34,326 nucleotides of DNA from Candidatus Gastranaerophilales bacterium (GTDB taxonomy: Bacteria > Cyanobacteriota > Vampirovibrionia > Gastranaerophilales > Gastranaerophilaceae), in assembly GCA_944325165.1 (NCBI GenBank), contig CALUZF010000005.1, forward strand, positions 1-34,326, given 5' to 3'. Positions 8,199 to 15,170 of this stretch are shown here, in pieces. The notes below the pieces were generated by a model. It was not told where the DNA came from. It ran no database searches and worked only from the letters and a program-made list of their open reading frames with translations. Position 1 is the first letter of the stretch. Every line of letters begins with the position of its first letter. The translations under genes and the position numbers were made by a program.

Positions 8199-8975
8199 AT
8201 GAAAAAAATTACACAAACTGCAGGAAGAACTCAATTAGGAGATTTTGCGCCTGATTTTGCTCATTACAATGATGATATTTTATTTGGTGAAAATTGGAAC
8301 AATCAAGATATTGATTTAAAGACAAGAAGTATTATTACAGTAGTTTCTTTGATTTCTATGGGAATTGTGGATAATTCTTTAATTTATCATTTGCAAAATG
8401 CTAAAAATAATGGCGTTACAAAAAAAGAAATAGCTTCAATAATTACACATAACGCTTTTTATTCTGGCTGGCCAAAAGCTTGGGCTACTTTCAATTTAGC
8501 TAAGCAAGTATGGAGCGAGGAATTATCTGATGTATCAGATAAAGAACAATATGAAAAAACAATTATGTTTCCAATAGGAGAAGAAAATACTGCTTATTCA
8601 AAATATTTCAAAGGAAAAAGCTATTTAGCATCAATTTCAAATGAACAAGTTAAAATCTATAATGTGACTTTTGAACCTAAATGTAGAAATAATTGGCATA
8701 TTCATAAAGCGAAAACAGGCGGAGGTCAAATGCTTATTGGCGTAGGTGGGAAAGGAATATATCAAGAATGGGGCAAAGAACCTGTTGAAATTACCGAAGG
8801 CATTGTAATTAATATTCCTGCAAATGTAAAACATTGGCACGGCGCTCAGAAAAATTCTTGGTTTTCTCATTTGGCTGTTGAAATAGATGGAACGCAAACG
8901 CAAAATGTTTGGCTTGAAGAAGTTAGCGATGATGAGTATGAGAAGATACAAAATAACACAAAAGCCCGAATATAA
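8199..8975 (+). CDS. Carboxymuconolactone decarboxylase-like and cupin two-domain protein
   Basis: A 258-residue protein in two parts. Residues about 25-110 match the carboxymuconolactone decarboxylase (CMD/AhpD) helical fold (DLKTRSIITVVSLISMG, NNGVTKKEIASIITHNAFYSGWPKA) but lack the CxxC redox pair of AhpD. Residues about 145-245 are a cupin with metal-type histidines (NNWHIHKAKTGGG, VKHWHGAQ). Such fusions are common in gut anaerobes beside flavodoxin-like genes, and the function is unsettled. AAGGAG precedes the ATG. The stop lies inside a shared bidirectional terminator. Confidence 0.88.
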   Translation: MKKITQTAGRTQLGDFAPDFAHYNDDILFGENWNNQDIDLKTRSIITVVSLISMGIVDNSLIYHLQNAKNNGVTKKEIASIITHNAFYSGWPKAWATFNLAKQVWSEELSDVSDKEQYEKTIMFPIGEENTAYSKYFKGKSYLASISNEQVKIYNVTFEPKCRNNWHIHKAKTGGGQMLIGVGGKGIYQEWGKEPVEITEGIVINIPANVKHWHGAQKNSWFSHLAVEIDGTQTQNVWLEEVSDDEYEKIQNNTKARI

Positions 8976-8994
8976 CGAGCCTTTGTGTTATTTT
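8950..8994. terminator. Bidirectional terminator
   Basis: A 13-bp perfect stem (8950-8962 with 8982-8994) with an imperfect inner extension, flanked by A and T runs, separates the convergent CMD-cupin gene (plus) and the small unknown gene (minus). It can serve both strands. Confidence 0.8.
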
Positions 8995-9011
8995 ATAAAT
9001 TATTTTAAAAT

Positions 9012-9467
9012 TTATTCTTCAGAGATATTGTCTAAAATTTCACCAACACGTGGCAATGTTGATTTCAAAAATTCAGCAGCTTCTGCATCTGATTCAAAAG
9101 TTGCTTTTTGGGCTAATTCACGTATTTTTTCTGCATCACTATAATGAAGAGGCTCATTTGCATGATATGTTAATTTTGCTACATTAACTTTTGTATTTGG
9201 TCTGGATTGTAATTCTTTAAGTATAGCATACATTTCTTCTTCGCTAGTTCGAAGTTTTATTACAGCTTCGGTATTCATGGGTTGTTTTTCTCTTGCTAGT
9301 TTAAATACTTCAGTTGCGCAATTTGGTTGAGAAGCATATTCTTCAGCTGCGGCACGTATTTTTTTGGGGTCTGCTGTTGGTACATTTTCAGATTTTACTT
9401 GTTTTTGATTACCAAAAGATGTTCTTTGTTGAAAAGCATATTGCATTCTTAAAGGTGAAATGTTCAT
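9012..9467 (-). CDS. Hypothetical protein with short N-terminal FG-type motif
   Basis: A 151-residue, mostly helical, charged protein with no signal peptide or membrane segment. It opens with MNISPLRMQYAF, then QQRTSFGNQ, and continues with Ala/Glu-rich helices (KKIRAAAEEYASQ, EEEMYAILKELQ, DAEKIRELAQKATFESDAEAAEFL). The opening resembles the N-terminus of the unknown protein at 19817-20602. Ribosome site AAGGAA. I do not recognise a family; convergent with the CMD-cupin operon. Confidence 0.75.
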   Translation of the reverse strand: MNISPLRMQYAFQQRTSFGNQKQVKSENVPTADPKKIRAAAEEYASQPNCATEVFKLAREKQPMNTEAVIKLRTSEEEMYAILKELQSRPNTKVNVAKLTYHANEPLHYSDAEKIRELAQKATFESDAEAAEFLKSTLPRVGEILDNISEE

Positions 9468-9740
9468 ATAATATTCCTTTTGTTTTTTCCTATGCTTATT
9501 GTAAGTTTTATAAATAAATATTTTGATATAAATTCTATAAATTTGTTACATTTTTAATATTTATTTTTGTCTTTGGTGCTATTTTGTTGCCATTGGCTTT
9601 AACTTAGATTTTGAATCATAGTAAAAAAATATTAAATAGCTATAAAAAGAAAAACTTGTTTAGTATTTATAGTTTTATAAAAATCTTTAAAAACATTAAT
9701 AAAGTGTCAATTTTATAGTCAAAAAATACTTTATTTTATT

Positions 9741-11780
9741 ATGAATGTACAAAAATTAGTAAATGGTGGGATAGAGGTTGCAGCAACTGCCACACAGCAT
9801 GTGTCTAAAAAAGCAGGTGTAGTTAGCGATGTAATATCAAATGTAAGCAACAAAGGTCTTGATGCGCTAGCTAGCTATAATTCCGGTATTGTAAAAAGTA
9901 ATGGAATTATGAATACTTTAGTGCAAAAAGCTAAAAAAATAATAGATAAAATAAATATTGATTATGATAATCCTATTGAATTAAATGATAAAGAGATTGA
10001 ATTTGTTGTTTCTAAATTTGTTGATTTGAATGCAAAATATCCTATTGAAGAAGTTGAACATATTGTACCGGCGCTCGATAAATTTTCGCAGTTGGATGAA
10101 ACATTACGTGCTAAATTAATGAATTCTGAAGCAATAAAATTATTAATGGATTTAAGTAGCGACAAAGGTTTCAGATTTTCTTGTTTTAATATTACTTTAG
10201 ATGAAATAGATAAATTAGATGAATTTTTGAGCGATGATTTAATTAAGTATTGTTTTGAAAATTATTTACATAAAAATTTTGGTGCTTTTACCAGACATAT
10301 AAAAATGTTGTTGCCTGATTTTGTTAAGGTGGCATCTAATCTTAAAAATGGTTTTTGTTCAGCTAAACAAGCACCAATGTTTTATGATTTATTAAAGAAA
10401 AGAAATTATAAAGATATTGAAGAATTAACAAATATCATTTTGGCGAACACAAAAAATATCGATGATGATGAATTAAATGAGTTTTATAAAGCATTTGAAA
10501 AGTTAGTGGATGCTAAAACTCCGGATGGCAAATTTATCTTTGGAGTAAGTAAAGCAAGTGATACAACTTCTAAAAACATGTTATCTGGAATTGAAAATAT
10601 TTTGCAAGCCAGAAAAAATAGTCCAAGTGAATATGAACAATATTTAAAATTATTGGAATTAACGCAAAATGGAACAGTTTCACCGAAAATTTTAGGAACA
10701 ATGGCAAAAGAGGGTAAAATTACCCCCGATTTTATGGAAGCAATTAATAGAAAATTAAGCGCAAAAAGTCATATTATAAAATTTGATAGTTTTGATATAG
10801 CAAAAGCTCAAGCAAAATTGGGCGATACTGTTCAAATAGGAGAAAAATTATTTTATAAAAATAAAGATGAATTAGTTGAATTGAATTTATCAGCTGAAAC
10901 GTTTGAACAATTATTTCCGGAAATTGAAACTATGGCATTAGGACAAGGAGAATTAGGCGATTGTTATTTAATTAGTGCTATTTATGATTTTATAAAAAAT
11001 CCTAATGCTAAAGGAAAGGTTTATCAAATGTTTAGCGAGGATGGTGATGATATAATTGTTAAAATTCCTGATGCACAAGATTTTCCAATAAGATTTTCTA
11101 AAAAAATATTAACAGAAAATGGTGAACAAAAAGTAAATGGTTCATTAGGAATTCAAATGCTTGAAGATGCTTATAGCCAAACAAGAGCCCTAAAATACGG
11201 AGTTGTAAACTCTATTACAACAATTGAAGGCGGAAATCAAATGAATGTTTATAATGCATTATTGGGAACCAAGAATTCAGGCATCTGGACAACATCAGAT
11301 ATTCCAATTAGAACACCACAAGAAATAGATGAAGAAATCGCGCAACTCGCAAAACAAATTCAAGAAAAAAAATCTACAATTAAAAATTTACAAGATTCTA
11401 ATGATATTTCAGAACATCTGGAATATCTGCGTGAACAAGAAAGTATAGACTCAATAAACAAGCTTCAAGCGATTGAGAGAATGATGCATGAAGAAAAAAC
11501 AGATTTGGTTAATTATCATCAAATTTCAGAGTCTGAATTATTGGAAAGATTGTTAGATACGTCTTTGGATGGAAATCTCGTATCAATAGGTACAAAATGT
11601 GATGAATGGCTAAACAAAGATAAATTAATCCATGGTAGACATGCATATAGTGTTTTAAATGTTGATAAATTAAATCAGACTATTGATATTGTAAATCCTT
11701 GGAATACAGCTCAATATACAACTATTTCATTTAAAGAATTTTTGGAATATTTTGATACTTTGAATATAGCAAAATTGTAG
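9741..11780 (+). CDS. Large protein with C-terminal calpain-like cysteine protease domain
   Basis: A 679-residue protein. The first 370 residues are largely helical and match nothing I know. Residues about 385-679 look like a calpain (peptidase C2) catalytic domain: the nucleophile is Cys408 in QGELGDCYLISA, the His is His634 in GRHAYSVLNV, and the Asn is Asn652 in DIVNPWN, the classic NPW box. Between Cys and His there is an inserted coiled coil (about residues 530-590, EIDEEIAQLAKQIQEKKS). No signal peptide or calcium EF-hand is seen. No clear ribosome site precedes the ATG, and a later Met near residue 57 is possible. Role unknown: intracellular regulation or an exported effector are both open. 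Confidence 0.85.
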   Translation: MNVQKLVNGGIEVAATATQHVSKKAGVVSDVISNVSNKGLDALASYNSGIVKSNGIMNTLVQKAKKIIDKINIDYDNPIELNDKEIEFVVSKFVDLNAKYPIEEVEHIVPALDKFSQLDETLRAKLMNSEAIKLLMDLSSDKGFRFSCFNITLDEIDKLDEFLSDDLIKYCFENYLHKNFGAFTRHIKMLLPDFVKVASNLKNGFCSAKQAPMFYDLLKKRNYKDIEELTNIILANTKNIDDDELNEFYKAFEKLVDAKTPDGKFIFGVSKASDTTSKNMLSGIENILQARKNSPSEYEQYLKLLELTQNGTVSPKILGTMAKEGKITPDFMEAINRKLSAKSHIIKFDSFDIAKAQAKLGDTVQIGEKLFYKNKDELVELNLSAETFEQLFPEIETMALGQGELGDCYLISAIYDFIKNPNAKGKVYQMFSEDGDDIIVKIPDAQDFPIRFSKKILTENGEQKVNGSLGIQMLEDAYSQTRALKYGVVNSITTIEGGNQMNVYNALLGTKNSGIWTTSDIPIRTPQEIDEEIAQLAKQIQEKKSTIKNLQDSNDISEHLEYLREQESIDSINKLQAIERMMHEEKTDLVNYHQISESELLERLLDTSLDGNLVSIGTKCDEWLNKDKLIHGRHAYSVLNVDKLNQTIDIVNPWNTAQYTTISFKEFLEYFDTLNIAKL

Positions 11781-11848
11781 CAAAATCATTTTAAGCAGTT
11801 TTATAGCATTGTAATAATCTTTTTAGGGGTATTATTGTAAAAGAACAC

Positions 11849-11890
11849 ATGGTTTGATTATTTGTTACAGATGGTTTGATTATTTTGGGA
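11849..11890 (+). repeat. Two direct copies of ATGGTTTGATTATTT left of the R-M island
   Basis: Identical 15-mers at 11849-11863 and 11871-11885, period 22 bases; the second continues as TGGG. The same core is found on the other side of the restriction-modification genes at 14255-14273 and 14378-14395. Confidence 0.9.
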
Positions 11891-11911
11891 AAAATTTACT
11901 TATAATTATAA

Positions 11912-13471
11912 TTATAACATATTAAGTTGCAAATTCTGTTCTGAAATAGCATTTATAAATTCAGAATAATCATTCCTTGTTATACTATTTTCAATGTTCA
12001 AAACTTTGGCATAGGCTATTAAATTCTTATAATCTATATATTTACATATTTCATTTAGATCTATTCTCATTAAAATATCTTTTGTATAAGGTCTTTTGGC
12101 ATTAGGAAAAGCCAAAGATTTTAAAAATTCCTTTACTGGATTGCTATTCAATAATATTGTACAAATTTGAGCATATATAAAATTATCAAAACTTAAAAAG
12201 TAACAGGTATCATCAAGCATTGCGACATTATCTGTATTTATTAAAGAAAAAATTGGTTCTTTATAAAAACCAGAAATGGCAATCTTATATTTAGAAAAAG
12301 AATAATCTCCAATACCAAACATAGAAAATTGGGGACTATTTTTATATATTATTGATTTCCTATTATTGATAATCTCAGAATTATTATATAAATATTTCCA
12401 TAGCTTTGGGGCGTTAGTTTTTATTGTTTCAGTACTTTGATTAACTTTTTTTTGTGTAACAATAACATTTTTTCTATTTTTGGTAATTATAAATTGTTTT
12501 AAATCACTGCTTTTAAATAAAGGATAAATATAATCATTTTCAATATCCACACATTTATTATTTCCATTAAAAAATTTATTGTTTTCAAATGTTAATTCAA
12601 ATATTTTTGAGCAATCATGTTTTAACCCTTGCCGCCAAATAAACGGGCATTTACCATCAAACTGTATATATTTTTTATAATTTTCTATATTAGATATAAA
12701 TTTTTCATTAAGCCAACCAATGGTTCTAAGTTTTTTGTTACTAGTTAGGGAATATATTCCACAAGTTTGAGAAAGAGGCTCTCCCATATTTATACACAAT
12801 AATACAGCATCACAGGCTATATTAAAAATTTTTTTTGCATCGAATTCTACAATTTTCATATTTTTTATTTTAAGATTTAATTTTTTAGAGTCTTTTATTA
12901 TATTTTGGGCAATTGAACTTTTACATAACATCGCAATTGTTGTGTTGTAATCTTTAAATTTAGATAACAGCATAATAATTATGTATTCCGCAATATCAAA
13001 ATTTCCTTTACCAGTAATTGCATCAATACCACTTGTTCTTTTGAAATTACTTTTAATTGGTATATTTGAACTATCTAATTTTGATAATTCTGTATTTGTT
13101 ACCCATGGGGGATTTCCTAGTATTAATAATCTATCATTTTTATCTAGTTTAAATTTAATTTTATTAAAATCAAATTTAAAAACATTTTCATTATAGAAAT
13201 GTTTCTCAATATTTAAAATGTTCTTAAAATAATTCTCATGAGCTATATCAAAATATTGCGTATTTATTTCTATACCAAATATTTTTTCAATTGTATTAAA
13301 TGAAGTAATTGCACTGTTAATAAAATTTCCAACCCCAAAAGTTGGTTCTATGATTACATTTGGATTAACTTGAAAATATTTATTTATATAAGTGCATATT
13401 TCATCTGTAAAATTACTTGGAGTTTGGTAATCTCCATATTCTTTTCTTATATTTTTATTTTCTCCAATCAA
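11912..13471 (-). CDS. Type II DNA adenine-N6 methyltransferase
   Basis: A 519-residue gamma-class N6-adenine methyltransferase. The AdoMet site is EPTFGVGNF (residues 42-50), the catalytic motif IV is NPPW (120-123), and a long C-terminal part (about 260-519) has the size of a target-recognition domain. The opening (KEYGDYQTP followed by F) is typical of such methylases. Its start overlaps the end of the putative endonuclease gene by 17 bases. Together they read as a complete restriction-modification unit in which the methylase marks the host recognition site. The site itself cannot be predicted. Strongly AT-rich coding. Confidence 0.93.
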   Translation of the reverse strand: MIGENKNIRKEYGDYQTPSNFTDEICTYINKYFQVNPNVIIEPTFGVGNFINSAITSFNTIEKIFGIEINTQYFDIAHENYFKNILNIEKHFYNENVFKFDFNKIKFKLDKNDRLLILGNPPWVTNTELSKLDSSNIPIKSNFKRTSGIDAITGKGNFDIAEYIIIMLLSKFKDYNTTIAMLCKSSIAQNIIKDSKKLNLKIKNMKIVEFDAKKIFNIACDAVLLCINMGEPLSQTCGIYSLTSNKKLRTIGWLNEKFISNIENYKKYIQFDGKCPFIWRQGLKHDCSKIFELTFENNKFFNGNNKCVDIENDYIYPLFKSSDLKQFIITKNRKNVIVTQKKVNQSTETIKTNAPKLWKYLYNNSEIINNRKSIIYKNSPQFSMFGIGDYSFSKYKIAISGFYKEPIFSLINTDNVAMLDDTCYFLSFDNFIYAQICTILLNSNPVKEFLKSLAFPNAKRPYTKDILMRIDLNEICKYIDYKNLIAYAKVLNIENSITRNDYSEFINAISEQNLQLNML

Positions 13472-14126
13472 TATTTATGACTCCATTAATTAAATTTTTC
13501 AAATCAATAACTCTTGAATATTGTAATCGCCACTGCAAAGCATTGGAAATAGTTAAATATCCTTGAATAGGGGGTGTTTTTATTATTTCGTTTGCTAGAT
13601 TTTCGTATGCTATTTCGTCTCCAGGTATATTCCTGTCTTCAAAATAAGCAATTAAATCTTCCTTGCCTGCACCATCTTTCAATAATTCTATAATCCTTTT
13701 TGTTGTTGTATAATCCGCTGTTCTATACATTTCAACAAAAGTACAATTTAAAAACTGAAGATTACAAGTATTTTTATAATCAATTTTGTCATACACAAAG
13801 ATTAGTAAATTATACCCTAAACCATATATTTTTTGTCGTGCTGATTTATAGGGACAAGAAGATTGTGGTTGTCGAATAGAAGTAACTTTAATATCCGTGT
13901 TAATGTTTTTAGATGGTAAATCAATACCCGCAGCACTATTACCTATTTCTATATCATATTTATCGGATAAAAATTTTTTAAATTTATGCTCAACATAGGT
14001 CCCAACAGCCTTACCGTCTGTGACACCTAATAAATCAACATGATTTACATTAGATTGCTCTTGGCAAAATAATTTCGCCTCGTTAACTAGATCTTTAACT
14101 TCAATACTGTTTTTTGTTTTTTGCAA
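13455..14126 (-). CDS. Putative type II restriction endonuclease (PD-(D/E)xK type)
   Basis: About 223 residues. From the ATG at 14141 the protein would be 228 residues, and numbering here follows that longer form. A PD-(D/E)xK-like site is visible: Glu51 in YVEHKF, Asp74 in AGIDLP and Asp83-Ile-Lys85 in TDIKVTS, followed by a basic segment SARQKIYGLGYNLLIFVYD. I chose the TTG at 14126 because GGAGG lies 8 bases upstream, whereas the ATG at 14141 has no ribosome site and itself contains that GGAGG; the ilvA gene in this window also uses TTG. It precedes and overlaps the methylase gene. Endonuclease identity rests on motif and neighbour. Confidence 0.8.
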   Translation of the reverse strand: MQKTKNSIEVKDLVNEAKLFCQEQSNVNHVDLLGVTDGKAVGTYVEHKFKKFLSDKYDIEIGNSAAGIDLPSKNINTDIKVTSIRQPQSSCPYKSARQKIYGLGYNLLIFVYDKIDYKNTCNLQFLNCTFVEMYRTADYTTTKRIIELLKDGAGKEDLIAYFEDRNIPGDEIAYENLANEIIKTPPIQGYLTISNALQWRLQYSRVIDLKNLINGVINIDWRK

Positions 14127-14254
14127 TACAAAAACCTCCATATAGATTTTAACATAAAATATTGTAAATTTGAAAATATAAAGACATGGTATAACTTATT
14201 TTACAACTTCTGACTTTTTTTGAAAACTTCCGACTAAAACCCCAAATGTCCTTG

Positions 14255-14273
14255 CCGAAAATAATCAAACCAT
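14255..14273 (-). repeat. Repeat copy ATGGTTTGATTATTTTCGG (minus orientation)
   Basis: Third copy of the repeat seen at 11849-11890, here inverted. It pairs perfectly over 18 bases with the copy at 14378-14395. Confidence 0.9.
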
Positions 14274-14377
14274 TCATACAAATTAAAATACACCCTAAAC
14301 TTCCGCCACACAAGGGATACAACTAAAAGTCGAAGGGGTAGACTTCAACGGACACTTCGTGGACTTTTCAAGTAATT

Positions 14378-14395
14378 TGGTTTGATTATTTTCGG
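14378..14395 (+). repeat. Repeat copy TGGTTTGATTATTTTCGG
   Basis: Fourth copy, in the same orientation as the two left of the R-M genes. With the 14255 copy it forms a large inverted repeat enclosing 105 bases. Confidence 0.9.
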
Positions 14396-14540
14396 ACACT
14401 TCCGACAGGTTAAAACCTAAACACAAAGCCACTTTACAGCCAATAATCATTTTAACCGTACACGATTGAAATGTCTGCACAAATACAATTATATTTAATA
14501 AATAAGACAAGTGTAGAGTGTTTAATTCTCGATTGGCAAT

Positions 14541-14570
14541 AAAAAGAGGCTTATTTCTAAGCCTCTTTTT
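14541..14570 (-). terminator. Terminator after tRNA-Met
   Basis: A perfect 13-bp stem (14541-14553 with 14558-14570) with a 4-base loop, ending in five T on either strand. It lies 2 bases beyond the 3' end of the tRNA, so it ends that transcript, and it could also work from the other side. Confidence 0.9.
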
Positions 14571-14572
14571 AT

Positions 14573-14646
14573 TAGCAAGGGAGAGACTCGAACTCTCGAC
14601 CTCACGGGTATGAGCCGTACGCTCTAGCCAGCTGAGCTACCTTGCC
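14573..14646 (-). tRNA. tRNA-Met (CAT anticodon)
   Basis: The minus strand folds as a full cloverleaf of 74 bases: acceptor GGCAAGG with CCTTGCT (first pair G-U), D arm GCTCAGCTGGCTAGAGC, anticodon stem and loop TACGG-CTCATAC-CCGTG with anticodon CAT, and T arm GAGAGTTCGAGTCTCTC. No CCA is encoded. The anticodon stem lacks the three G-C pairs of initiator tRNA, so it is an elongator Met tRNA, or less likely a lysidine-modified tRNA-Ile. Confidence 0.93.
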
Positions 14647-14715
14647 ACATCTATAATTACTGTATCAAAATCATCTCATAAAAATTTTAAATTTCAAGTA
14701 TTTGTTAAGCAATAA

Positions 14716-14741
14716 AAAAGCTCCGTATTATCGGAGCTTTT
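14716..14741 (-). terminator. Terminator of the His/Met-rich protein gene
   Basis: A perfect 10-bp stem (14716-14725 with 14732-14741) with a 6-base loop and flanking A/T runs, just past the stop codon at 14746. Confidence 0.9.
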
Positions 14742-14745
14742 GTGA

Positions 14746-15069
14746 TTAATCTTCAACGTCGGGAAGTTTTTTTTCGATTGGGCCGTTAGGCATTTTACCT
14801 TCCTTAAAATGTTTTTTCATCATTTTTTTATGACATGGGCAATCGCAGTTATGTTTTTTAAAGTGGTGTCCACCCATCATATGATGATAATATCCTTTGT
14901 GCATCATAGGCATCATAGGTGGCATAGGCGGCTTGTGTAGTGCTGCAAACAGGCTTATCGCGCAAAAACCGCCAACAAATGTGCCTAGCGCTACAGTTAA
15001 GAATTTTTTAAAACATTTACTTTTGCAAAAGCATTGTTCTTCTTGTGTGATTTTAGTTTCTTCTGACAT
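14746..15069 (-). CDS. Single-pass membrane protein with His/Met/Cys-rich tail
   Basis: A 107-residue protein: a short N-terminal part with a CxCxxxC cluster (QCFCKSKCF), one membrane helix (about residues 23-43, LTVALGTFVGGFCAISLFAA), then a tail packed with Met, His, Pro, Lys and Cys (PPMPPMMPMMHKGYYHHMMG, then HNCDCPCHKKMMKK). Such composition suggests binding of soft metals such as Cu(I) or Ni, but no known family is recognised. The ATG at 15069 is chosen over one 18 bases upstream because AAGGAG lies 7 bases before it. Single gene with its own terminator. Confidence 0.75.
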   Translation of the reverse strand: MSEETKITQEEQCFCKSKCFKKFLTVALGTFVGGFCAISLFAALHKPPMPPMMPMMHKGYYHHMMGGHHFKKHNCDCPCHKKMMKKHFKEGKMPNGPIEKKLPDVED

Positions 15070-15170
15070 AATTTTCTCCTTCATCATCGTGTACGCAAAT
15101 TAAAACGAAACAATTTTTTAAAAAGTTCATTTTTATAATATTCCTTTTATAGATAAAATTTTATTATCCA

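Larger units (their letters stand above)
14142..14540. other. Non-coding repeat-rich region between the R-M genes and tRNA-Met
   Basis: No convincing gene here. It holds an 18-bp inverted repeat (14255-14272 with 14378-14395), several ACTTCCG-like motifs (near 14226, 14298, 14353, 14397), and an inner foldable segment: 14325-14331 pairs with 14362-14368 and 14332-14335 with 14355-14358, with a 3-base bulge at 14359-14361. Bases 14291-14370 are noticeably richer in G+C (38 of 80) than the surroundings. A 71-codon open frame on the minus strand (14295-14510) crosses these repeats and looks fortuitous. It could be a recombination site, an RNA or relic sequence. Confidence 0.6.

Noticed and set aside
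8950-8994. Riboswitch or attenuator near the end of the CMD-cupin gene
   Set aside because: The hairpin lies between converging genes and is fully explained as a bidirectional terminator.
11849-11890. Possible CRISPR array
   Set aside because: Only two copies with a 7-base gap and no cas genes; too short and irregular for an array.
14295-14510. A 71-codon open frame on the minus strand in the repeat-rich gap
   Set aside because: It runs through the inverted repeat and hairpin arms, lacks a ribosome site, and has no recognisable protein pattern; its composition follows the repeat rather than coding DNA.
14573-14646. tRNA-Met as integration site of the R-M island
   Set aside because: The tRNA 3' end is not repeated at the other side of the island and there is no integrase gene.
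14573-14646. Initiator tRNA
   Set aside because: The anticodon stem lacks the three consecutive G-C pairs that mark initiator tRNA.
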